DNA of 64,000 bases from Microthrixaceae bacterium (lineage in GTDB: Bacteria; Actinomycetota; Acidimicrobiia; Acidimicrobiales; Microtrichaceae): positions 23,420 through 87,419 of the forward strand of contig JADLFH010000023.1 in NCBI GenBank assembly GCA_020845705.1. Reading direction: 5' to 3'. How positions within the stretch are numbered: the first letter of the stretch is position 1; each line of letters begins with the position of its first letter. This document shows, piece by piece, positions 40,993-49,321 of this stretch. The position numbers were made by a program, and so were the translations under genes. The notes below the pieces were generated by a model. That model did no database searches. It was not told the DNA's origin and saw nothing but the letters and a program-made list of their open reading frames with translations.

Positions 40993-43261
40993 TGTCCCCG
41001 CCCTCGACGAGATCCGAGCCCTCGGGCCCGACCAGCTCGCGGCAACAGCCCGTGCGATCCGCGATGCCACCACCGGCACGCGCATCACCTACTCCCCGAA
41101 GGTGTTCATCCCACTGACGACCTTGTGTCGGGATCGTTGCGGCTACTGCACCTTCGCCCAGCCACCCGCGAGGGTTCACAGCCCGTTCCTCGATCCCGAC
41201 GCGGTCCTCGCCATCGCCCGTGCCGGAGCCCTCGCAGGTTGCCACGAGGCCCTCTTCACCCTCGTGGAGGCCCCGGAGGATCGCTACCCGGTGGCGGCGG
41301 AATGGCTGGCTTCGCAGGGTTTCAGCTCCACCGTGGCATACCTCGCCGCCATGTGCAGCCTGGTACTGGAGGAGACGGGCCTGCTCCCCCACGCAAACGC
41401 CGGCGCGCTGTCGGGCGCAGATCTGGCCACGCTGCGGGCCGTCGCGCCCAGCCAGGGGATGATGATCGAGTCGCTGCGAGACGACCTGACCTGCCACCGC
41501 CGGTCGCCCGACAAGTCACCGACGGCGCGCCTCGCCACCCTCGATGCCGCCGGTGAGCTGCGGATTCCCTTCACAACCGGCATCCTCGTCGGCATCGGCG
41601 AGAGCCGCGAAGACCGCATCGCGGCGTTGGGCGCCATCGCCGCCTCCCACGCTCGCCACGGCCATGTACAAGAGGTGATCGTGCAGAACTTCCTACCGAA
41701 GCCGGCGACCGCGATGCACGACGCGGCTGCGTGCCCAACCGAGGACTTCCTCGACGCGATCGCTCTGGCCAGGCTCATCCTTCCCCCCGACGTACGCCTA
41801 CAGGCACCCCCGAACCTCTCGGAGGACTTCGGGTGCCTCCTCGACGCCGGGATCGACGATTGGGGCGGAGTGTCACCCCTCACCCCGGACCACGTGAACC
41901 CCGAGCGCCCCTGGCCGCAGCTCGACCGGCTCCGGGAGGTCACCGAGGACCACGGCTTCGCTCTCGCCCCACGACTCACCGCGCACCCACGCTACGTGCT
42001 CGATGCGGGGAGCTGGATCGACCCGTCGCTTCGGTTCGCCGTCCTGGACCGTTCCGACGCCGAAGGTCTCGGACGCGACGGACCGTGGGCTTCGGGCGCG
42101 GATGTCGTCCCTCCGACCCTCATCACCGCGGAGGTGCCGACGTTGGCCGGTGGTCCGGTCCGGGAAGTGCTCGACGGCGTGGCCGGGGGCCAGACCCTCG
42201 GAGAGGACGAGATCGTGGCTCTGTTCGCAGCCAGGGGACCCGAGGTGGCGGCGATCGCTGCTGTGGCAGACGATCTCCGCCGCCGCGCCGTGGGCGACGT
42301 GGTCACCTACGTCGTCAACCGCAACATCAACTACACGAACGTCTGCACCTTCAAGTGCCGCTTCTGTGGCTTCTCGAAGGGGCCGCTGTCGCTCAACCTT
42401 CGAGGCACCCCCTATCTCCTCACCCTCGACGAAATAGCCACCCGGGTTGCAGAGGCCGCCGCAGCGGGAGCCACCGAGGTCTGCCTCCAGGGCGGCATCC
42501 ATCCCGACTTCGACGGCGACTACTACGTGGAGGTCACGCGGGCGGTCACCACAGCGGCCCCGGGGATACACGTCCACGGGTTCACGGCTCTCGAGGTGAC
42601 CGAGGGGGCGCGCCGTTTGGGTGAACCGCTGGCGTCCTATCTGAAGCGGCTCATGGAAGCGGGTCTTCGTTCCCTGCCCGGGACCGCCGCCGAGATCCTC
42701 GACGACGAGGTCCGAGCGGTGCTGTGTCCCGACAAGATCTCCACGGAGGAGTGGTTGGAAGCGCACCGCGTGGCGCACTCGGTCGGGTTGCGTTCCAACG
42801 TCACGATCATGTTCGGCTCCATCGAACGCCCCCGGTCATGGGCGCGACACCTGCTGGTAACCCGGGCACTTCAAGCCGAAACGGGCGGGTTCAGCGAGTT
42901 CGTCGGCCTACCGTTCGTACACATGGCGGCGCCCATCTACCTCCAGCACGGCGCGCGTCGTGGTCCGACCTTCCGCGAGGTCGTCCTCATGCACGCGATC
43001 GCGCGGCTCGTCTACGACGGGCTGATCGACAACGTCCAGGCATCGTGGGTGAAGCTCGGATTCGCGGGGGTTCGCCAACTCCTCCAGGCCGGGGTGAACG
43101 ACCTCGGCGGCACCCTCATGAACGAGAACATCTCCAGGGCCGCGGGGGCGACCCATGGCCAGGGTGCCTCCGCCGCCGACTTCGGAGCCGTCGTCGAACC
43201 GCTCGGCCGAACCCTCCAACAGCGCAGCACCCTCTACGGCCGTGTCCCGGCCACCGTGTGA
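40976..43261 (+). CDS. fbiC: FO synthase FbiC (CofG-CofH fusion)
   Basis: A 761-residue fusion of two radical-SAM enzymes. The CofG half has its CxxxCxxC cluster motif at C51, C55 and C58 (LCRDRCGYC); the CofH half has CTFKCRFC near residue 456. Together they build the deazaflavin FO from a pyrimidine intermediate and tyrosine, the core of coenzyme F420. Actinomycetota carry the fused form, as here; archaea split it. The GTG at 40976 lies inside the end of the HxlR gene. The LOG-like gene follows with a one-base overlap. Confidence is high because both motifs and length fit. Confidence 0.96.
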   Translation: MPTSTDVPALDEIRALGPDQLAATARAIRDATTGTRITYSPKVFIPLTTLCRDRCGYCTFAQPPARVHSPFLDPDAVLAIARAGALAGCHEALFTLVEAPEDRYPVAAEWLASQGFSSTVAYLAAMCSLVLEETGLLPHANAGALSGADLATLRAVAPSQGMMIESLRDDLTCHRRSPDKSPTARLATLDAAGELRIPFTTGILVGIGESREDRIAALGAIAASHARHGHVQEVIVQNFLPKPATAMHDAAACPTEDFLDAIALARLILPPDVRLQAPPNLSEDFGCLLDAGIDDWGGVSPLTPDHVNPERPWPQLDRLREVTEDHGFALAPRLTAHPRYVLDAGSWIDPSLRFAVLDRSDAEGLGRDGPWASGADVVPPTLITAEVPTLAGGPVREVLDGVAGGQTLGEDEIVALFAARGPEVAAIAAVADDLRRRAVGDVVTYVVNRNINYTNVCTFKCRFCGFSKGPLSLNLRGTPYLLTLDEIATRVAEAAAAGATEVCLQGGIHPDFDGDYYVEVTRAVTTAAPGIHVHGFTALEVTEGARRLGEPLASYLKRLMEAGLRSLPGTAAEILDDEVRAVLCPDKISTEEWLEAHRVAHSVGLRSNVTIMFGSIERPRSWARHLLVTRALQAETGGFSEFVGLPFVHMAAPIYLQHGARRGPTFREVVLMHAIARLVYDGLIDNVQASWVKLGFAGVRQLLQAGVNDLGGTLMNENISRAAGATHGQGASAADFGAVVEPLGRTLQQRSTLYGRVPATV

Positions 43262-44313
43262 TGCCCAACGGATCACGGCGCAGTCGCGCCGTACGCGCCC
43301 GGACCGGCGACCCCCTGGTGGACGAGGCCGTGTTGGCTCTGTTGGATTCGCTTGGGATCGACGGTGACCGCGACCTCGTGAGCGAGATGCTCGCCACCGT
43401 GGCCAAGCTCGCGAGAGATCGCACCGACCGCGGCGACCTCAAGATCGTCAACGGCGCCCTGCGGGAGATGCGCAGCTCTTTCGGGACGTTCGCTCCCTTC
43501 CGGGGCGATCCGAAGGCGTCGGTGTTCGGCTCCGCCCGGACCCACCCCGACGAGCCGGCCTACCAGCTCGCGGTGGACCTCGGCCGGGCACTCGCGGACG
43601 CCGGTTGGATGGTCATCACCGGGGGTGGACCGGGCATCATGCATGCTGCGGTCTCCGGAGCCGGCCGCCACAACTCCTTCGCGGTGACGATCCGACTCCC
43701 CTTCGAGCCGACCGCCGCATCCACGCTCGTCGATGACGACCACCTCGTGCGTTTCCGGTACTTCTTCACCCGCAAGCTCACCTTCATGAAGGAGTCCAGC
43801 GCATATGTGGTCTTCCCCGGCGGGTTCGGAACCCTCGACGAGACCTTCGAGCTGCTCACCCTCGTGCAGACGGGCAAGGAGTCCCCTGCACCGATCGTGT
43901 TGATCGACCCACCCGAGGACCACTACTGGGTGACGTGGATCGACTTCATCCGACACGAACTGGTAGAGGCGGGGCTGGTCGCCCCAGACGATCTGGATCT
44001 CGTCTTCCTAACCTCTTCGGTCGGCGACGCCGTGGCCTACATCGACGGCTTCTACCGGAACTACCACTCGATGCGCTCGGTCGACGAGCGACTCTGCATC
44101 CGCATGAACCACGCCATCGACGACGCATCGCTGGCAACCCTCAACGAGGAGTTCGCCGACATCCTGGCCTCGGGCGTCATCGAGCGATGCGAGGCATTCC
44201 CCGTCGAGGTTGATGACCTCGACGAGGTTGACCGACCGAGACTCGTCTTGAACTTCAACCGACGCCACTTCGCGCGCCTACACCAACTCTGCCGGCGACT
44301 CGGCGACTTCTGA
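43261..44313 (+). CDS. LOG-family (lysine decarboxylase-like) nucleotide protein
   Basis: A 350-residue Rossmann-fold protein with ITGGGPGIMHAAVSGAG near residue 118 and VFPGGFGTLDETFELLTLVQ near 182, the PGGxGTxxE motif of LOG cytokinin-type phosphoribohydrolases. Normal LOG proteins have about 180-220 residues; this one has about 90 additional residues at the N-terminus and 80 at the C-terminus, including SVDERLCIRMNHAID and NFNRRHFARLHQL. Release of a base from a nucleotide 5'-monophosphate is likely. The ATG shares one base with the fbiC stop, TGATG, so it may be coupled to F420 synthesis. Confidence 0.82.
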   Translation: MPNGSRRSRAVRARTGDPLVDEAVLALLDSLGIDGDRDLVSEMLATVAKLARDRTDRGDLKIVNGALREMRSSFGTFAPFRGDPKASVFGSARTHPDEPAYQLAVDLGRALADAGWMVITGGGPGIMHAAVSGAGRHNSFAVTIRLPFEPTAASTLVDDDHLVRFRYFFTRKLTFMKESSAYVVFPGGFGTLDETFELLTLVQTGKESPAPIVLIDPPEDHYWVTWIDFIRHELVEAGLVAPDDLDLVFLTSSVGDAVAYIDGFYRNYHSMRSVDERLCIRMNHAIDDASLATLNEEFADILASGVIERCEAFPVEVDDLDEVDRPRLVLNFNRRHFARLHQLCRRLGDF

Positions 44314-44319
44314 ACGAAC

Positions 44320-45051
44320 GTGATCCACGCACTCACACCACACGACTGGGTGTCTTTCACCGACACCGATGGCGACGTATGGCTCTTCGACGCCACCTTC
44401 CTGTGCAGCCGATGGACCTGCATCTTCGCCCGAGGATGCAGAGGCGTCCTCGACGCAGACGCCACCGATCTCCAACAGGGTTGCTGCTCCTATGGGGCCC
44501 ACTTCGCGGACCCCGACGACCATGGCCGGGTGCAGGCCGCCATCGAGAGACTCAGCGCAGGGCAGTGGCAGTTCAAGGCGGAGGCACATCGACTGGGCGG
44601 ACCGATAACCCGCAACGACGAAGGCGACTGGACCACGAGACTCGTCGATGGCGCCTGCATCCTGCTCAACCGTCCCGACTTCCCCGCGGGTGGTGGTTGC
44701 GCGCTCCACAGCGCGGCGCTGGAGGCGGGCGAACGTCCCCTCGACTGGAAGCCGGAGGTTTGCTGGCAGCTCCCCCTTCGACTCACCGTCACCGAGGACG
44801 AGAACGGCCGCACGACCCGCACGTTGCGCGAGTGGCAGCGCCCCGACTGGGGCGATGGCGGCTCGGAGTTCCATTGGTGGTGCACCGAGTCCCACGAGGC
44901 CTTCGTCGGGGACCGCCCTGTCTACGAAGAGCTCGCCGACGAGATCGTCGAGCTCGTCGGAACCGAGCCGTACCAGTGGTTCGTGGACCACATCCGCAGT
45001 CGTCCCAAGTCACAGATCCTTGCCCATCCCGCTCGACGACACAGGCGCTGA
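44320..45051 (+). CDS. Cysteine-rich unknown protein
   Basis: A 243-residue protein. The N-terminal 60 residues hold five cysteines: C29, C34 and C40 in FLCSRWTCIFARGCRG and C55-C56 in LQQGCCSYGAHF, suggestive of a metal or iron-sulfur site like the YkgJ group but with other spacing. A later Cys is found in GGCALHSAAL and CWQLPLRLTV, and the region WHWWCTESHEAF (read FHWWCTESHEAF) near 190 ends the domain. The rest is acidic. No function known. It follows the LOG-like gene by six bases and precedes the AAA ATPase by 44. Confidence 0.6.
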   Translation: MIHALTPHDWVSFTDTDGDVWLFDATFLCSRWTCIFARGCRGVLDADATDLQQGCCSYGAHFADPDDHGRVQAAIERLSAGQWQFKAEAHRLGGPITRNDEGDWTTRLVDGACILLNRPDFPAGGGCALHSAALEAGERPLDWKPEVCWQLPLRLTVTEDENGRTTRTLREWQRPDWGDGGSEFHWWCTESHEAFVGDRPVYEELADEIVELVGTEPYQWFVDHIRSRPKSQILAHPARRHRR

Positions 45052-45095
45052 ACGGATCCCTCAAGCACGGACCTACCGGGGCCGACCATAGGGGC

Positions 45096-46031
45096 GTGAC
45101 CGCCTTCTCCAGCCACGATCTACAGACATCCGCCGAAGCAGCCGGTCTCCTGCTCCCCGAACACGTCTGCGATCAGCTCGTCGCCGCGATCGATGCCGAC
45201 AAGCACGTCATCCTCACGGGACCGCCGGGCACCGGCAAGACCACCCTCGCCTACCTGACAGCGGAGCTGGCGCGCAAGGCGATGATGTGTACCGGATACC
45301 TCCCCACCACGGCCACGAGCGAGTGGACCACCTACGAGACCATCGGTGGCCTACAGCCGACCCCCGAAGGCCTCATCTTCCGGCCGGGCATGTTCATCGA
45401 GGCAATCGAGTCGGGCCGCTGGCTGGTCATCGACGAGATGAACCGCTCGAACTTCGACCGGGCCTTCGGTCAGCTCTTCACTGTCCTGTCGGGTTCGGCG
45501 GTCGTGCTGCCCTTCAAAGCGGCCGGCAAGAGCCAGCGACTCTCCATCGTTCCCTTCGGGGAGGAGACCCCCGCGGGGACCGAGCCGATCCGTGTTCCGG
45601 CCACATGGCGAATCATCGCCACCATGAACGCGTTCGACAAGAACCTCCTCTTCGACATGTCCTACGCCCTGATGCGCCGCTTCGCGTTCATCGAGGTCGG
45701 CACGCCCTCGAACGAGACCTACTGCCGCCTGTTGAGCGGCGGTGGGGAGCTCATCGAACACCTCCTGCCACTGCGCCGCTTCTGTGACCTCGGCCCGGCG
45801 ATCTACCTCGACGCGGCACGCTATGCAGAGCGTCGCCAACGCGACGGCATCAGCCGCTCCCGAGTCCTGTACGAGGCCTTCTACGCGTACTTCCTGCCCC
45901 AGTTCGAGGGCGTGGACGAGACCAAGGCCCTGGACCTGTACCGCACGGTCAGCGAGAGACTCGACGACCCCGAGCGCATCCAGGTCCAACGGAACCTCTC
46001 GGAGGTTCTCGGCGTCGAACTGGTTCACTGA
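45096..46031 (+). CDS. McrB/MoxR-like AAA ATPase
   Basis: A 311-residue ATPase of the AAA_5 (dynein-related, McrB/MoxR) group. Walker A is TGPPGTGKTTL at 41-51, Walker B is RWLVIDEMNRSNFDRAFGQLF near 108-128, sensor I is IIATMNAFDKN near 172, and an Arg-finger region is SYALMRRFAF near 190. The DEMNRxN sequence is typical of McrB and its relatives. No DNA-binding or VWA domain is fused. The GTG at 45096 gives a compact N-terminus. It precedes a DUF2357/McrC-like gene by 15 bases. Confidence 0.85.
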   Translation: MTAFSSHDLQTSAEAAGLLLPEHVCDQLVAAIDADKHVILTGPPGTGKTTLAYLTAELARKAMMCTGYLPTTATSEWTTYETIGGLQPTPEGLIFRPGMFIEAIESGRWLVIDEMNRSNFDRAFGQLFTVLSGSAVVLPFKAAGKSQRLSIVPFGEETPAGTEPIRVPATWRIIATMNAFDKNLLFDMSYALMRRFAFIEVGTPSNETYCRLLSGGGELIEHLLPLRRFCDLGPAIYLDAARYAERRQRDGISRSRVLYEAFYAYFLPQFEGVDETKALDLYRTVSERLDDPERIQVQRNLSEVLGVELVH

Positions 46032-46046
46032 GGGCGACAGTCGCCC

Positions 46047-47042
46047 GTGAGCTCGACACTCGCCCTCGACCTGATCTGGCGGCGCCTGAACCGTCCCTTC
46101 AACCTGGTCCACGCAGTACCCGCGCTCACGGGTTTCCCCGCTGCCCACGTGGCGGATCTGGTCACGCTGCACCTGGCCGTTTCCGATGAGGCCGAGGCAC
46201 TGCTCGCTGGGACACCGAGGATGCTGCGCACGCTCGCGTCGTCTACCACCACCGAGATCGGTGGCTCCCGTGGCGACATACGGGGGCCCATCCTATGGGC
46301 GGAGACGCTCAACGCCCGAGCCAACAGCTTCGGCGCCGAGGACGTGTTCGTGTGTGCGACACCTCGGCGCGACCACGACATCTCCGAGAACCGGGCACTG
46401 GTAGCGGCGCTCGGACAGGTCGCACGAGCCGGCCTGGTTCTCTCCTCGGAGTCGGTTGTCCACTTCGAGCCCGAGCAGGTCGACCGGATCGCGGCGAACG
46501 CGGGCACCGCCCGCTCTCTCCTGCGCTCGCCGCGCCTTGCCGGAGTGACCCGGGGCCGGTTCGGGACCCGGGAGCTGCACAAGATCACGATCGGTCGGCG
46601 TTCAGAGGAGTACCGCGAAGCGATCAGGATGCTGCAACGACGCATCGAGCCGTTGCGTGGCGCGGAACTGCACCAGCTCTGCGACCACAAGACCATCGCG
46701 CAGCACCACGCGCTCGTGTTGGTGATGGCAGCGCTACAACGTCGGGGTTTCGCGGTGCCGCACTTCCGCGTCGTGTCGGGCGAGCTGACCGCCGGCCTGC
46801 TGTGCTATCGGAACTGGCGCCACGCGACTTCTTCGGGCAACCACGGCATCCTCGTGAACCAGGTCCTCGTCGATGCGCCCGACAGCCTGACGCCGGGGTC
46901 GAGAACCCGGGCTCTCAACGACCTGGAGCGTCGCGCAGGCGGTCGGCCCTTCTGCCTGGTCGCCTCCAGCGAGGACGCCGAGATGGCGGTCGACATCGCA
47001 CTCGAAGCGTCGAGCAGGTCACGATCGCCGGCGCCGGCCTGA
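46047..47042 (+). CDS. DUF2357/McrC-like partner of the AAA ATPase
   Basis: A 331-residue protein starting at GTG. Residues about 75-120 (SRGDIRGPILWAETLNARAN...VCATPRRDHDISENRALVAAL) resemble the core of DUF2357 and McrC-type proteins, where a G-x-I-x-G-x-I-x-W-x-x-T segment is followed by a (D)xxENR motif. In McrC a PD-(D/E)xK nuclease domain follows; here I see no D...ExK set, and the last part (HGILVNQVLVDAP, SRTRALNDLERRAGGRPFCLVASS) is alpha/beta without known motif. The pair probably works as an ATP-driven machine. Family assignment is moderate, function unknown. Confidence 0.55.
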   Translation: MSSTLALDLIWRRLNRPFNLVHAVPALTGFPAAHVADLVTLHLAVSDEAEALLAGTPRMLRTLASSTTTEIGGSRGDIRGPILWAETLNARANSFGAEDVFVCATPRRDHDISENRALVAALGQVARAGLVLSSESVVHFEPEQVDRIAANAGTARSLLRSPRLAGVTRGRFGTRELHKITIGRRSEEYREAIRMLQRRIEPLRGAELHQLCDHKTIAQHHALVLVMAALQRRGFAVPHFRVVSGELTAGLLCYRNWRHATSSGNHGILVNQVLVDAPDSLTPGSRTRALNDLERRAGGRPFCLVASSEDAEMAVDIALEASSRSRSPAPA

Positions 47043-47061
47043 GCCCCCGCCAGCGCGAGGA

Positions 47062-47226
47062 TCAGTCCTCTTCGGACCGGGTCATCTCCTCGTCCTCGTA
47101 CCAACCCGAGCGGCCAGGCTGCGACTCGTCGTCGTCGGCTTCATCCAGGATGTTCTCGATGTCGATATCGGGGCCGCGCTTGAGTGCTCTGGCTTCCTCG
47201 AATCGACGGTGGCGACCCTTCTTCAC
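47062..47226 (-). CDS. Small acidic protein (54 residues)
   Basis: A short frame from GTG 47224-47226 to TGA 47062-47064 encodes KKGRHRRFEEARALKRG followed by an acidic half (DIDIENILDEADDDESQPGRSGWYEDEEMTRSEED). The basic-then-acidic order and lack of any overlap with neighbours suggest a real small protein. It lies between the end of the AAA partner gene and the RNase D gene. I do not recognise a family. Confidence 0.45.
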   Translation of the reverse strand: MKKGRHRRFEEARALKRGPDIDIENILDEADDDESQPGRSGWYEDEEMTRSEED

Positions 47227-47270
47227 AGACGTGCTCCACACACTGGCAACAACTGACAGAACATCAGAGT

Positions 47271-48422
47271 CTAACGCCCGCGGCGGGGTTCCAGCACCAG
47301 CCCCCCGGCGCGATCGAACGCCAGTGCCACCTCGCCTTCGAGCAACCCTCGGATCGGCTCACCCACCAGGTCGGCACGCCAGCCACGGGCCAAGCGAGCA
47401 TCACAGTCGCCCCGGAGCAGTGCTTCGAGGTCGGCTCGTGTCGCCAGTAGGGCGAGCTCGATCTCGAGGTCTCTCGCCAACTGGCTGACCCAGGCCGAAA
47501 CCAGCGGAACTGCGGGGCGCAACTCGGTGGGCAGCTCCGGCTGAGGTGTCACGGCCGCCGGCCGTGGCGGACTTGCAACAGCGGCCTTCACCGCGTCAAC
47601 CAGATCCTGCGCCATGGAGCTCCGTAGCGTCCGGCCGTCCACGCCACGGATCCTGCGAAGCTCCTCCACCGAGGTGGGTTTGCTCACGGCAACACCTACG
47701 ACCCCCAGGTCCGACAGCACGAAACGCGGCGTGAGGTCGTGCTCGATCGCCTGCGTCTCACGCCACGCCGCGACCGCTCTGGCCACGCCCAGATCGCGGC
47801 CTTTGAGGTGCCGCAGCTCCTTTATCCGCCGCCAAGCCTCCTGCGGATCCCTCGCCCCGCGCGGCTCCGCGAGCATCTCCGCCATCGCCTCGGCCAACCA
47901 CGGCTGGCGCCCGCGCTCGGACAATCGCCTGCTGAGTCGCTGGTCGAGCACCACCAGGTGCGCCACATCGGCTGCCGCGTAGGTCAACTGCGCGTCGCTC
48001 AAGGGGCGTCGCAGCCAGTCGGTGAGCCGATCGGCCTTGGGGAGCGTCACATTCAGCTCTCGCTCCAACAGGGTGGACAGCGAAGGACTCGTGTAGCCGA
48101 GGAACCCCGCGCTGAGCTGAGTGTCCACGAGGTTCGCGGGAATGACCCCACAGCTCCGCTCGAGCACCTCCAGGTCCTGACGCGCGGCGTGCATCACGGT
48201 CCTGGCCTCCCCGAACACCTCACCCAACGGCGAGATGTCGACCGCCAACGGATCGATCAGGGCGATCTGGTCGGACCAGGCGATCTGCACCAACGCAAGG
48301 TGGGCGAAATAGGTGCGCTCGCGGTGGAACTCGGTGTCGACCGCAAAGCTAGGGGCAGCACGCAGCGCCCCAATCACGCGGCGCAGTCCCGCCGCGTCCG
48401 AGATCAGTTCGATCTCAGCCAC
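47271..48422 (-). CDS. rnd: Ribonuclease D-like 3'-5' exonuclease with HRDC domain
   Basis: A 383-residue DnaQ-fold exonuclease. Exo I is FAVDTEFHRERTYF near residue 30, Exo II is VMHAARQDLEVL near 80, and Exo III is TYAAADVAHLVVL near 150, with DEDDy-type residues. A C-terminal HRDC-like helical domain follows (RRIKELRHLKGRDLGVARAVAAWRE; PTSVEELRRIRGVDGRTLR). RNase D trims tRNA and other RNA 3' ends. The GTG at 48420-48422 lies eight bases inside the rhodanese gene, so the two are coupled. Confidence 0.92.
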   Translation of the reverse strand: MAEIELISDAAGLRRVIGALRAAPSFAVDTEFHRERTYFAHLALVQIAWSDQIALIDPLAVDISPLGEVFGEARTVMHAARQDLEVLERSCGVIPANLVDTQLSAGFLGYTSPSLSTLLERELNVTLPKADRLTDWLRRPLSDAQLTYAAADVAHLVVLDQRLSRRLSERGRQPWLAEAMAEMLAEPRGARDPQEAWRRIKELRHLKGRDLGVARAVAAWRETQAIEHDLTPRFVLSDLGVVGVAVSKPTSVEELRRIRGVDGRTLRSSMAQDLVDAVKAAVASPPRPAAVTPQPELPTELRPAVPLVSAWVSQLARDLEIELALLATRADLEALLRGDCDARLARGWRADLVGEPIRGLLEGEVALAFDRAGGLVLEPRRGR

Positions 48423-48735
48423 GCTCCATCCCGGTCGCGATGTCACGACCGGAGGCCATCCAGGCCATCGTGCCGCCGGCCACGTTGGTGACATCGATTC
48501 CGTGCCCCGCGAGAACCTCAGCCGCTCTCATGCTTCGCGCCCCGCTCTTGCAGATGAGCAACAGAACCTCATCGGAGCTCAGATCCCCGATCCGCCGGTC
48601 CAGCTCGGAAAGGGGAAGCAGGCGCGCGCCGGGAACGTGCGCCTCTTCGTACTCGTCGACCTCTCGCACGTCGATCAGCGCAGCGCCCGCTCCCATGCGG
48701 GCCTCGAGCTCATCGATGTCGATCTCAGGGATCAT
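48415..48735 (-). CDS. Rhodanese-domain protein
   Basis: A 106-residue single rhodanese domain. The active-site loop is LLICKSGARSMRAAEVL with the catalytic Cys near residue 62, and the first signature is AALIDVREVDEYEEAHVPGA near 20. It carries sulfur as a persulfide and may serve molybdopterin or thiolation pathways; mobA lies directly upstream with an 11-base overlap. The ATG at 48733-48735 is the family start. Confidence 0.9.
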   Translation of the reverse strand: MIPEIDIDELEARMGAGAALIDVREVDEYEEAHVPGARLLPLSELDRRIGDLSSDEVLLLICKSGARSMRAAEVLAGHGIDVTNVAGGTMAWMASGRDIATGMERG

Positions 48736-49321
48736 CGTGGTCCTCTCGACACGTTCGTGGCGTGCCGGGGAGGCTACCGGCGACGGGAAGCTCCGCGGGG
48801 CGATCCACGTCCCGCGCTCGCTCCCCGAGCTCCACGATCCCGTAACGCAGCGAGGCGAGAGCGCCACGGAAGGAGCGCTCGCCCATGTGGAAGACCTTCT
48901 CCAGGACGCCGCTCGCCGACTGGTGCCACACCCCGATCGGAGCGGCGATCTCCCCGTGTACCGCACCGAAGACAACGTCGAGCGAATCATCATCGCCTGC
49001 GAGCAGCAGCCGGATCTCCTCCTCCCCCACCCAGGGCAGGTCGCATGGCAGCACGACCAGTCGCGAGGCGTCCATCGTGGCCAACGCCCCAATGACCCCA
49101 CCCAGCGGCCCTTCGCCGGGGTGGAGATCGGCGACCAGTGGGAAGCCGTAGCCACTGGCACCACCAACGACGATGCATCGGTCGATGCCGGCCCCTCGGA
49201 GCGCGTCGAGCGCTATCCGTGCCATGGCGCGGCCGTCGATCTCGATTGCCGCTTTGTCCCGCCCCATCCGACGTGAGGCGCCCCCGGCGAGCACTGCCCC
49301 ACCGATGTCGATGTGGGTCAC
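48725..49321 (-). CDS. mobA: Molybdenum cofactor guanylyltransferase MobA
   Basis: A 198-residue nucleotidyltransferase. The signature GAVLAGGASRRMGRDKA at residues 8-24 binds GTP, and VLPCDLPWVGEEEI near 92 carries the Asp used for metal. It would attach GMP to molybdopterin to make the cofactor of DMSO-reductase-type enzymes. It overlaps the S1P-lyase-like gene by four bases and the rhodanese gene by 11. No other molybdenum gene is in the window. Confidence 0.88.
   Translation of the reverse strand: MTHIDIGGAVLAGGASRRMGRDKAAIEIDGRAMARIALDALRGAGIDRCIVVGGASGYGFPLVADLHPGEGPLGGVIGALATMDASRLVVLPCDLPWVGEEEIRLLLAGDDDSLDVVFGAVHGEIAAPIGVWHQSASGVLEKVFHMGERSFRGALASLRYGIVELGERARDVDRPAELPVAGSLPGTPRTCREDHDDP

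Noticed and set aside
42724..43260. In-frame extension upstream of the LOG-like gene
   Set aside because: It overlaps the fbiC coding region and is Arg/Pro-rich; the ATG at 43261 with a TGATG junction is the sensible start.
44379..45095. Arg-rich N-terminal extension of the AAA ATPase
   Set aside because: This part is the shifted frame of the Cys-rich protein gene; AAA homology starts just after the GTG at 45096.
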